Shown: piece after piece, positions 54,941-64,000 of the stretch
How the letters are laid out: the number at the start of each line of letters is the position of its first letter
Numbering within the stretch: the first letter of the stretch is position 1
Source of the DNA: Skeletonema tropicum
Lineage: Eukaryota; Bacillariophyta; Thalassiosirophyceae; Thalassiosirales; Thalassiosiraceae
Direction: 5' to 3'
NCBI GenBank assembly: GCA_037178625.1
Contig: CM074138.1
Span: 372,001-436,000 of the forward strand
Length of the DNA: 64,000 nucleotides
Program-made: the position numbers and the translations under genes
Notes under the pieces: generated by a model
Told to the model about the DNA's origin: nothing
What the model saw: only the letters and a program-made list of their open reading frames with translations
The model's database searches: none

Positions 54941-56648
54941 AACCTGTGTTTGTAAAGTAGCAATTTAGACATCCATTCAGAATTGCCAACTTCTAACAGA
55001 ACAATGCTAGCAACCAGCTTTTGTGATCTGTTCATGTCTTCACCTAGCTTTATCTCTCCATCAGACAGATAGATAGATAAATTATTTTAGTTGCTAAACT
55101 GCTTATTCGAGGTACGATAAACACTAATTCTGAGACCAGTCAATGGGTCTCGTTTTGATAACAATACTAATACTCTCTAGACAAGGCAGCCAAAACGAGA
55201 CTCTCTAGAGACAGGCGTCTCGTTTTTGAGAAACGTCTTGTAAAATAGGAGTATGTACTCTTCTTGCCGAATCGGACCTGAAAAAATTATACATAGGAAT
55301 GCTGAATCGACGTACAGACTCATTATTTGCTAATACATTCAAGAACTTGTGCATCGGACATGAAAACGATGTGAAAAAGCGCCCATCACCATGACTTTTC
55401 CGCCATTCATTTCATGCACAAAATAACACGCAGCGATCGCGAATAAAGGGGAGCCAGAAGCACATAGAATATGATCATCAGTGATCTTTTGTGGTAGAGC
55501 AGGCGGAAGTCGCCTAGAGGAGGAAATTGGCTCATAGTTGCTCGATGACATCGAGATTATGTTCGATGTACACTTGATGATGATGAGCGTGGATTAAGAC
55601 GCAATGTGGCGGTAATGGAACAAACCGCCCACTATTTCCTTTGCAGCCTCAACACAAACGACACAATCAACTTTTTAATGAGGGTGGATACACTGCGAAG
55701 TAAAGACCGAAGTGCTTCAAATGTCACCGCCGTGTATTAGCGCAATCGAAATGCCACCCGTATTATTTCTGTTGCCATCGCTCGGTCAAGAAAGATCCGC
55801 ACCGCTGTAGAAGCATTTTCCTACTGCTGTATGCGAGAGATCATGGACTAGAATAGATCAATCAGTCTTCAATCCTTGCTTACAGCTACTCTGCAACGTC
55901 AGTCATCCTATTTCAAACCGATACGAGTACACTAGCATTGATCCACAATTCGCTTGCTGTGCCAATACACGAACAAACGAATCCTCTGGACGAATATAAG
56001 TTGGTCGATGCGTTTATGTGACTACATGCGCAGATGAAGCAAAGAAAGTGAGGTAGAATGCAATTTGGAAAATGTGTATTGAAGCAGAAACAACACAAGA
56101 TGAGAAGGAAGTGCGTGTTCCAATGGACAGTACATAAATGCAAACAGGAGTAGAATGTTACATGATGTTGCAAGCAGCTCGATCATTGATCATCAGAGTT
56201 TGCAATAATGATAGAAAAATAAGCAGATGGCTGAAATGAACAGAATCGCAGCAGCAGGGCTTGTTCCAGTACAGCCTAGGATCAAATTCTCATGCAATCA
56301 AACGCGAAGGACCCATTACCATTATGTGAGCACTTACAATTCAACTGATATGCAAATCAAAGTAATCAATTTGCCACAATAGAACTTTATATGAATTGAT
56401 TCTGCTCCTTTATGACATGCTGAGATTATTATTTAGATGCATCCTCCCATGCCCATGAGAAGTTATTTTGGTGCATCCTCGTATGCTGGGGTAGACCGCC
56501 TCTTTGTGCTCACCACGTTCCATCACTCTATTGTCATGTAGCATGGACATGCATGTAGAGTTAGAATCTGTTAGAATCTCTGGTCCTCTAGCCTCTGCCA
56601 TCAATCGAGCAGCCACTGTCACGAGCTACAAGGAGACAGCATCGAAAC

Positions 56649-56747
56649 CCCTGCCTCCTTTCCTCCTCTCTTTCTCTTCTTCCTCCCTCCTTTCTTCCTC
56701 CTCCTCCTTTCTTTCTCTTTTTCTCCATCTTTTCCCCCCTCCTTCAT
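56649..56747 (+). repeat. Polypyrimidine tract, about 100 nt
   Basis: Almost uninterrupted C/T from 56649 to 56747 (ctgcctcctttcctcctctc and onward). Such a tract can form triplex DNA. It is followed at once by CAAGGGTAAATAA (56752), matching the terminus of the hAT-like MITE family, but no second terminus is seen. Confidence 0.85.
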
Positions 56748-56940
56748 CAAGGGTAAATAAGCCTTATGCATTGCATTACCACTTTCCGATATCGGAGGAA
56801 CTAAAATCATCACCAGCACAACCAGCTGCCTGATATCCAAGCTTCGACTGAGTCGAGCGTAGGCTTATTCCGGAAATCTGAGGAGCTCCAACATAGATAA
56901 GTAACTCGTGTTAATTGTACGCGTGGGCAGACCCGTCCAT

Positions 56941-57069
56941 CCCACGCAAGAGATGTTGACCGGTATTTGCAAAATCTCATTTCACGACTTTCACTTCAGG
57001 AATAGGCTGTCTTATTCCCACGCAAGAGATGTTGACCGGTATTTGCAAAATCTCATTTCACGACTTTCA
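56941..57069 (+). repeat. Two-copy direct repeat, 53-bp unit, 76-bp period
   Basis: The unit cccacgcaagagatgttgac through catttcacgactttca is present at 56941-56993 and again, identical, at 57017-57069. Short ggaata/tattcc motifs surround it (57000-57020, 57085-57125). It lies 200-340 bp upstream of the Helitron coding start and may be part of that element's 5' region. Confidence 0.85.
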
Positions 57070-57278
57070 ATTACATATATAGGAATATGATGGCCTATTC
57101 CATCAGGAATAGTCCATCCTATTCCATCGAAAACCTAAAATTATTACGTTGGACAACTTCATAATTTAAAAAAAAATACAATAGAGAACTCAATAAGTAT
57201 TAGAGGGTACTATTTCTTCATTGAAGGAATAATAATTCACCCGAGAGTCAACTTTGTGTGTCAAGATAATCTTGGTGT

Positions 57279-59867
57279 ATGTACCTGATGTCGACAAGCT
57301 ATCCAGAGGAGACTAATGGAGCCGGTCATACTGCAGAGCTTGTACGGCAACGCAAGAATGCCTCTATCAGCCCAGAGGAGAGGGCAGCTCAAAGGGCTAA
57401 GGCCGCCGCTAGAGTAAAGCTTTACCGTCAACGCAAGCATGCCTCTATCAGCCCAGAGGAGAGGGCAGCTCAGAAGGCAAAGAAGGCCGCTGCAGACAAG
57501 ATCTATCGTCAACGCAAGAATGCCTCGATGAGCGCAGAGGAGAGGGCAGCTCAGAAGGCAAAAAAAACCGCTGCGGTAAGGCTTTGCCGTCAACGCAAGA
57601 TTGAGTCGATGAGCGCAGAGGAGAGGGCAGCTCAGAAGGCAAAAAAGACCGCTGCGGCAAGGCTTTGCCGTCAACGCAAGATTGAGTCGATGAGCGCAGA
57701 GGAGAGGGCAGCTCAGAAGGCAAAAAAGACCGCTGCGGCAAGGCTTTGCCGTCAACGCAAGATTGAGTCGATGAGCGCAGAGGAGAGGGCAGCTCAGAAG
57801 GCAAAAAAGACCGCTGCGGCAAGGCTTTACCGTCAACGAACGAATGCGATGAGCGCAGAGGAGAGCATTGGAAAGAGTTGTGATTACGAGATCGTTGTTG
57901 ACAGAACACATCCAGTCCAACAGGCACGCAATCATGACCAAAAGAAAATAATGAGAGTCGATAGCAATCCAAATGCATTTCGCACTGCTGTCTGTGTACT
58001 ATGCGATAGGCTAATAATTGGGTGTGAGGCTATCCACAAGATAACAGTTGATTCGCTTCGTTTTCAGAAAAATAGGATAAGCGTCGAATCCTATGAGGAC
58101 TACCACCATGTCACGCTGAAAGATGAGCTTATTTCACAGCATGAAATCAAAGGCCAAGAGCTCGAAGGCCTTCTGCTATCACCAAGAGCCAAGAAGACCA
58201 AGAACAAGAACGGATGTGTAGCATTTGAGGCATGCAGCCAATGTTACAGTGCGTGGCACAATGATAGCGATTCACCGCCCAAGTATGCCATCAGTAACGG
58301 CTTTGCCATCGGCCACATCCCCACGGATATCATTGCCAATGAGGAAATCACAGAGCAGATGTGTTCGCTATTAGCTCCTGTCCGCCCTTTTGCCTACATA
58401 TTCGCGTATACAGCTGGTGCTCACAAAGCTATCCGTGGTCACTTTAGCTTTTTCGAGGTTGATCTTACCCATACTGGTTCTGTAATGAATCACTTCTTGA
58501 CAACAGGTGCAAACCCGCTTGTTTATGTCGTGTTATGTGGACGAATGACTCCGAAACAGAAGGAAATAGTGAAAAAAAGAGCAAGGCTTGACACAGAGAA
58601 AATGATGGAAATATTAGAATGGTTCGTTAATGAGTCTGGCCACCCAGGATATGAAGGAGTTACCGCACCATCACAGTGCCCTCAGCCCAACATTATCGTC
58701 GACGAAGAAACACCCAACAATACTGATCAAGAACATGATCCAGATCTAGAAGCAAAGTTTGCTGGAGCTTCGTTCCACTTTACCAGCATCCATGAGCCGC
58801 AAGATGATACAGGGGTTTACGAATCCAACCAGAAGTTTACCAAAGCTATGATTGATCGTACAATGCCAACACTTCTGGTCAATGGTAGCAAGTATGCAGA
58901 TCTTAGAGAACTTCTTCTCGAGAATATTGCGCCACTGCAATTTCCTTTTGGTCAAGGGGGGCCAAAGGCAAAGCGGAGGACTCACATATCTCCGGTGGAA
59001 TGCTATCGTTACTACTGCCGACTCTCGCTTCCTCAATTCATGAGGGGGGACTTTCTCCTCTTGCTGAACCACATGTTCAATCGGCAGCGCAGTTACGAGA
59101 CAGCCGTGGTCACTTGCAAATCCAGTTTATTCGGCCAGTCACTTGCGGAGAAGATGTCAAAACTCAAAATGAAAGACCTCGATCAGGCATTGTTTCAAAA
59201 ACAAACCCGCCAAAGGGTAAATGGAACGGCTGGAGAATACATCAGGGCAGTGGAGGCAGCGTGCAAACCAGTCGGGTACACTGCTTTGAGTGCCAAACAA
59301 AATCGCCGCAAGCATTTCGCAATGGATAACTACTTCGGAGGCCATTCCATTTTCTTAACTACGACTCCATGTGATGAATGCACCATCAGGGTCCAAGTCT
59401 TCGCCAACGCTGGCAAGGAGGTGGTGCTGCCAAATCTTGGTGTCTGGGATGACGAAGACCACTTGAAAGAATGTAGATTCAACTTTGAGCTGAGAAAGGA
59501 GACCAGACGTCTGTATCCAGGGGCATGTTCTCTTGTTTACCAGCATTTGATGCAGATTATTACAGAATGTTTGATAGGTTGGGACCCAAAGAAACAAACA
59601 GGGCGACTAGGCGTGTTCGGAGTACCAATAGCGTACTCAAGAACTGACGAAGAGCAAGGCAGGAAGACACTTCATAGTCACTGGCAAATATGGGTAAAAG
59701 ACTTCAACAAAATTAGAGATGCTCTATTTCATAGTGATGACAGAAAAAAGAAAGCCGCAAGGGATGCTCTCATATCATACATTGACAAAGTTGTCTGTGC
59801 CAGCTATGGGACTGATATGAAGATAGCCCTGTTACGATGCCTATGCACGAAATACTCCAGGAGGTAG
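57279..59867 (+). CDS. Helitron Rep part, with 27-residue basic repeats
   Basis: ATG 57279, 862 residues before the frame change. Residues about 22-195 are six full tandem copies and one partial copy of a 27-residue unit (RQRKIESMSAEERAAQKAKK then TAAARLC). Three copies are identical, so the expansion is recent. This resembles the STPR-type DNA-binding repeats seen at the start of other Helitron proteins. Next come Cys pairs (CVLCDRLIIGC; CSQCYSAWH), the Helitron N-terminal region (KYAISNGFAIGHIPTDIIAN; NPLVYVVLCGRMTPKQ) and RGDFLLLLNHMFNRQRSYET. The Rep domain has GVFGVPIAYSRTDEEQGRKT and then LHSHWQIW (HUH-type His pair, about 798-800). A Tyr follows in SYIDKVV, the expected place for the catalytic tyrosine. 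The frame ends at LCTKYSRR, just as the next frame begins. Confidence 0.88.
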   Translation: MYLMSTSYPEETNGAGHTAELVRQRKNASISPEERAAQRAKAAARVKLYRQRKHASISPEERAAQKAKKAAADKIYRQRKNASMSAEERAAQKAKKTAAVRLCRQRKIESMSAEERAAQKAKKTAAARLCRQRKIESMSAEERAAQKAKKTAAARLCRQRKIESMSAEERAAQKAKKTAAARLYRQRTNAMSAEESIGKSCDYEIVVDRTHPVQQARNHDQKKIMRVDSNPNAFRTAVCVLCDRLIIGCEAIHKITVDSLRFQKNRISVESYEDYHHVTLKDELISQHEIKGQELEGLLLSPRAKKTKNKNGCVAFEACSQCYSAWHNDSDSPPKYAISNGFAIGHIPTDIIANEEITEQMCSLLAPVRPFAYIFAYTAGAHKAIRGHFSFFEVDLTHTGSVMNHFLTTGANPLVYVVLCGRMTPKQKEIVKKRARLDTEKMMEILEWFVNESGHPGYEGVTAPSQCPQPNIIVDEETPNNTDQEHDPDLEAKFAGASFHFTSIHEPQDDTGVYESNQKFTKAMIDRTMPTLLVNGSKYADLRELLLENIAPLQFPFGQGGPKAKRRTHISPVECYRYYCRLSLPQFMRGDFLLLLNHMFNRQRSYETAVVTCKSSLFGQSLAEKMSKLKMKDLDQALFQKQTRQRVNGTAGEYIRAVEAACKPVGYTALSAKQNRRKHFAMDNYFGGHSIFLTTTPCDECTIRVQVFANAGKEVVLPNLGVWDDEDHLKECRFNFELRKETRRLYPGACSLVYQHLMQIITECLIGWDPKKQTGRLGVFGVPIAYSRTDEEQGRKTLHSHWQIWVKDFNKIRDALFHSDDRKKKAARDALISYIDKVVCASYGTDMKIALLRCLCTKYSRR

Positions 59868-62234
59868 AAGATAAGAATATCCTTCGCAAAGCACATCACC
59901 AGGATCATTGCCTTGATGTTAAGGGCAAAGTATTGGAATGCAAACAGTGTGGGAAAACATTTTCGCCATCAGAGTGTATTAACATGGGTATTAGTCACTT
60001 ACGTCAACAAACACTTCAAGATCATGCAGATAGCAGTAAAGAAGACGCACCAGACTCTTCAACAAACATGAAAAAGGAATGGCTCGATCAAGCAGCGATT
60101 CGCTACCCTTTTGATTTTGAAGAGGAAGGAAGTCCTACTGAAGCGCTGAAACAACAACACATCATAATGGATGCGGACGGAGACGGAGATGGAGCCAACG
60201 AACAAGAACAAGTAACTCATGAATGGCTACATGATAGAAACCTACGCAGGGACCTCCTGCATCTTGTTTTTGACGAGCATGATTATACACATCGGGGAAC
60301 ATGTTTCAAGGGTGGGAAAGCAGAATGCAGAGGGCATTTGCCAGAGATGGCAAGTGAAGATTCCATCATTTTCGACAATGAAGCAATAGCTGGCGTGAAA
60401 GAAGGCCTGAGAGACGATGATCATCGTAACACAAGCGACGCCAATGGGGTCAAGGTCATCCTTCATAACCATCTGAATGGTGAGGTAGAAGAAAAATCTC
60501 AGTATGCAATCTTACCGAAAAGACAGAATGGCAGTCAGTTTCTCAACCAACACAGCTTGGCGATTTCAGATGTTATTGGAAGCAATACCAATGTAACACT
60601 GGGTGATTGGAGCCACTCCTATTACACCACGCTGTACAAGTCCAAAGACACACAATCCGAAGACAAGATGGCATACCGTCGAGTCCATGCCTCAATGGCC
60701 AGGAGGCTGTATAGAGCACATGAACACCAGCAACATAGAGATCGACAAGAAAATGAGGAGAAGGAGGAGGAGAGAATGCAGAACCAGCCAGCAGAAGATG
60801 TCACAGCCACAGCTCTAGCAGAAGGCAGCACAACCACAGACAAAGATGACGGCGAAGAGGAACATGCCTGCTTTGTTGAAGGACTCGGGAGAATAATTAC
60901 CGGGGTGAACGCATTTCTTTCCAGAGACGTTGTAAGCTCCACTATGGCCCACTTACTGATCTCCCAAGGGGGAGAAAGGTTCACTTACTCACATGATTTC
61001 GATCACATTTCACTTCAAAACATGGAGAATGTACTAGAAGAGAAGGAAGGCATGCATTTCCGTTTGCGGAGGAATTGGAACGACGACACAAAGGAAACAA
61101 TTGCATGGGCTGATTGCTCGACTTACGACTACATTCACAGGCCAACCGAGCTCAACAACTTGTGCCTTTACGAGTACACAATGTGGTACAAAAAGGAATA
61201 CAAGAGCTTCAAGCAATTGAACGCCAGGAGCAAAAGCACTACTACCACATCCTACAAGTTTGCCGACCTCCACCAAGGTCAAAAATATTGCTACCTTACG
61301 AGACGAACACATCCAGTCATTCCCATCATATACATGGCCACAGACCTTTGCGACGTGAAGTCATTAGATGTGCTTGAGGATATCCCCAACAGTGGAACTG
61401 TGCAGCACAGAGAAAGGTACGCAAAAACAGCAATGCTGCTATTCTATCCATTCAGCAAAGCAGAAGATTTGGTGAAGAATGGGACCTACTGGCAAAAGTT
61501 TGTTGATGTAGGAGGGACGAAAGAGTATAGTGAAGCGATCATCGACGACACACTTGGTTTGAATCCATTGTCAAAACAATTTTGGAACCGCGGTAGGATG
61601 ATTCTGGAAAACATTGAAACGAGGCGCATGGCCGAAAAGGAAATGAAACGACCCAAAAGCAAGATCACATACTTGACGGACACTCCAAAGAGTACTGGGA
61701 AACGAAAGAGAGAAAACGTGGACAACGATGATGGATATGATATTGACATAAGTGACTTCTTTGATAATATGAATGACGAGGGTTTACAGCAATTCCAAGC
61801 CTTAGAATCACGGCCACTTGCTGACGCCGACCTCAGGTCTCATGCCAAGATAATGAAAAGAGCAAATGTTCGTGCATGTAGCGCTATCAAAACTCACGTT
61901 GATGACAATGTGTCCGTACTTGCAACTGCAAACAAGCCATCGACATCAACCACAAATTCAGAGCACACTCAAAACAACGCCGACGCCAACAATCATCAAC
62001 AGCAGCAGTCCGCATCCTACAATGTTCGTGTCCGATATGAGGACATCCTCACTTTCATTCAAGGATCTTTGCTTGTTAGTAGCAGTGATAAAGGTACCTT
62101 TGATAGAGACATGGATGATGGAGATGAAGATGAAGATGGAGATGGAGATGGAGAAGAACCTTCATCGTTAAAGTTAAGGCAGCAATGTCTCAAACAGATT
62201 CCCACCATGTACGAGATTGCAAGGGGCAAGAGCA
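59837..62234 (+). CDS. Helitron middle region (Rep C-terminal side to helicase linker)
   Basis: Overlaps the preceding frame by about 30 nt and continues the same protein after a one-base offset: HEILQEVEDKNILRKAHHQD. It contains a C2-type finger (CKQCGKTFSPSEC) and then the conserved Helitron block FLNQHSLAISDVIGSNTNVT, FVEGLGRIITGVNAFLSRDV and VSSTMAHLLISQGGERFTY. The C-terminal part is charged and low-complexity, including GKRKRENVDNDDGYDIDISD and a run of Asp/Gly. At 62235 a GTAAGT site could start a 45-nt intron ending AATAG at 62279, which would join in phase to the helicase. Without splicing the frame stops at 62242. A 45-nt intron is short compared with the 85-125 nt introns elsewhere here. 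Confidence 0.75.
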
Positions 62235-62279
62235 GTAAGTAAAACCTCGACAACAAACAATTTATTGCCTATCAAATAG

Positions 62280-64000
62280 TGTGTTGTACATTTCTGCTCC
62301 AGCTCGTCATGGAGGGAAATCACTATGATACCAAGCTTGGAGAATTGCTAGGAGCAACGCTCGGTCCCTTGGCGGAAAGCGTGCAACATACAAAAGACAG
62401 TCTAGTCCGGGATCTCAAAGCAAAGGGAGGAAAGGAGCACCTCGTTATGTTCATCACAGGTCCCGCTGGTTGTGGCAAGAGTACAACTATGGAAGCAGCC
62501 CAATACTACTGTCACAGATTTTGCACTGCTATCGCAGCCGCCTTCAATGATTATACCTTCTACTTCACTGCAACGACTGGGTCAGCTGCAGCTCTCTTTG
62601 GAGGAACAACAATCCACAGCGCAGCCCACTTGAACAAAAGTAGGATCAATGATGAGATGAGGGCTATTTGGCGCGATGATGTGCGAATCCTCATTATTGA
62701 TGAAATATCTTTTTTCAAGGCAAACGATGTCGTAAAACTTGACAAACAGCTGAAAAAGCTGACAGGCCGATATGACATGGTTTATGGGGGGGGGTTTCAA
62801 TAGTCTTCTCTGGAGACTTCCACCAACTGAAGCCAATCTGTGCAGAAGATGATGTCCTCTACTCAGACTCCGATGCAGCTTCAATTTGGGAGAATACTAT
62901 CAACTGTGCCATCTTTCTTGATAATAGCCACAGATTCAAAGACGACCCCGAGTTTGGGGAAATACTCGCTAGAATGAGAATGGGGGAGGATACACGTGAA
63001 GATAGAGAGCTAATAAACAAGCGCGTCGTCAGCCTAGTACTAGCTCCACTTCCACGCTAACATTGCCCGAACACGCACCTGACGCATGTTTTGCATGCTC
63101 TACCAACAAAGAACGAAATGGCGTCACGGCATCATCATTCAAAATGCACATCGATGAATCGCATCCTACCATTGATGACGATAGCCCACCTCCTGATCAC
63201 ACTTTCATAATTGAGGCATCAGTATCTATATCCAAAACGACTGAGAATGAAAGCGGCAACAGCAAGAAGAGGAAACGAAGGCAGCGTAGAAAAGTTTCCG
63301 CGCATTTCCATGACACTGTCATCACGCAGCTGGGAGATGATGACATAAGGTCAACCGAGTTTGCAGCAAAAGGAGCTAAAATCGAGCCTGCCCTGCGCAT
63401 CTACCCCGGATCCCACCATATGTGCATAACGAATGAGGATCTTGACCAAGGGCGAGGCAACGGGACTCTTTGCAAGTGCTTGAAAATCAAACTTAGAAAG
63501 GATGGGCGGGAGAGGAGGTGGAAAAATTGGGATGGAAAGAAGGTATGGACTGTGTCGGTTGACGACGTCGAGTGGGTGGAGTTTGAGCATTACCCAACCA
63601 CCGGCACCAAAGCACGGACCTTCAAGCTCAAACCACAAGAATTCTCAGCCACAATCAAGTTCCCTCTGACTGAAACAATCAGTACAACCATCGGCAACGC
63701 CAAGGTCAAACAGGTTCCTGTCAACTCTAACATAGCAACAACAGGCCACAAGCTCCAGGGAATGTCCAAAGACATCCTCATCGTCAATGACTGGAATTAT
63801 CGATGCGTGAACTGGGTCTACGTTGTCTTGTCGAGGGTGAGAACACTAGCTGGACTGTATCTGATGAAACCCTTAGACCTGGAACGCGGCTTCAATATTC
63901 CTCAAAATCTCATTCGCTTCGAGCAACGTTTGAAGGACACCAAAGAACGACCAGTTCTCGACATGTTGGGTTACCAATCAAATGCAGAGATCGATACAAT
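62280..64000 (+). CDS. Helitron Pif1-type helicase, partial, two frame breaks
   Basis: Superfamily 1 helicase region. Walker A GPAGCGKST is near 62460-62486. Motif Ia region TATTGSAAALFGGTTIHSAA follows, then Walker B ILIIDEISFF near 62690-62710. A nine-G run at 62786-62794 shifts the frame; the neighbouring frame continues VSIVFSGDFHQLKPICAED (motif III) and NSHRFKDDPEFGEILARMR. A second shift near 63040 leads to DACFACSTNKERNGVTASSF, which stays open to the window end. It contains a Lys/Arg-rich insert (NSKKRKRRQRRKVS) and the final helicase motifs NIATTGHKLQGMSKDILIV and VNWVYVVLSRVRTLAGLYL. The 3' end is outside the window. Confidence 0.85.

Larger units (their letters stand above)
54941..57278. 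other. Intergenic region between PNGase and the Helitron
   Basis: 2.3 kb without a supported gene. Noted: inverted tctcgtttt/aaaacgaga motifs at 55148-55235; a 70-codon minus frame at 55339-55551 of uncertain status; a polypyrimidine tract and a direct repeat listed separately. The 5' end of the Helitron probably lies somewhere in the right half but I could not fix it. Confidence 0.4.
57279..64000 (+). mobile_element. Helitron-type rolling-circle transposon, truncated by the window end
   Basis: Rep and helicase domains in the Helitron order (N-terminal region, HUH Rep, linker, Pif1-type helicase) run rightward from 57279 to beyond 64000. Frame changes occur at about 59840, at 62235-62279 (a possible 45-nt intron), at a nine-G run (62786-62794) and near 63040. 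Neither terminus (5' TC, 3' hairpin plus CTRR) is identified. The flanking direct repeats at 56941-57069 may belong to it. Confidence 0.85.

Noticed and set aside
55339..55551. 70-codon minus-strand frame (DDHILCASGSPLFAIAACYF)
   Set aside because: It looks more protein-like than its surroundings, but I could not tie it to a family or to flanking exons.
57261..57978. Long minus-strand Cys/Leu-rich repeat frames
   Set aside because: They are the antisense shadow of the 27-residue basic repeats in the Helitron Rep protein.

Overview
The window looks like nuclear DNA of a diatom, probably a Thalassiosira-like centric. A fucoxanthin-chlorophyll a/c protein (14452-15078) carries a diatom plastid-targeting AAA|FAP site. 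Genes are interrupted by one or two short GT-AG introns of about 85-125 nt. The conserved genes sit with families common in diatom genomes: a single-box cyclin, BspA-like leucine-rich repeats, ankyrin proteins and receiver-like domains. Species identity is inference.

Layout. 0.6-3.9 kb: a head-to-head pair of linker histone H1 genes. 4.5-5.5 kb: a cyclin. 6-14 kb: gene-poor, with MITEs, a perfect hairpin, a broken four-helix membrane protein gene, dispersed repeats and a badly decayed gene. 14.4-18.6 kb: a light-harvesting gene divergent from an O-GlcNAc-transferase-type gene. 20-26.3 kb: a disordered hypothetical protein and a two-pore K+ channel joined to receiver and phosphotransfer modules. 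27-29.2 kb: a cysteine-rich protein whose Lys/Ser-rich tail is split by a repeat. 29.4-31.1 kb: foldback and hairpin elements. 31.3-34.3 kb: LRR, conserved hypothetical and ankyrin genes. 34.8-38.1 kb: a SINE-like repeat and a LINE inserted in a decayed gene. 38.87-52.19 kb: about 72 copies of a 185-bp satellite with higher-order structure. 52.7-54.9 kb: peptide:N-glycanase. 57.3 kb to the end: a Helitron-type Rep/helicase element that runs off the window.

The most interesting locus is the K+ channel. One open reading frame runs from the second selectivity filter (TIGYGD) into a receiver domain, an HxLKG phosphotransfer domain and a second receiver domain. This suggests a K+ conductance gated directly by a phosphorelay. 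The second candidate system is the satellite array. Its monomer is nucleosome-length, a diagnostic variant recurs mainly every seven monomers, and all eight recurrence intervals are odd numbers of monomers, so it is a candidate centromere or heterochromatin block.

Many otherwise well-conserved genes carry single-base frame breaks: H1 copy A, OGT, LRR, ankyrin, the channel ends and the Helitron helicase. This is either unpolished long-read sequence or widespread decay. I therefore give the supported exon coordinates and mark each break rather than treat every broken gene as dead.
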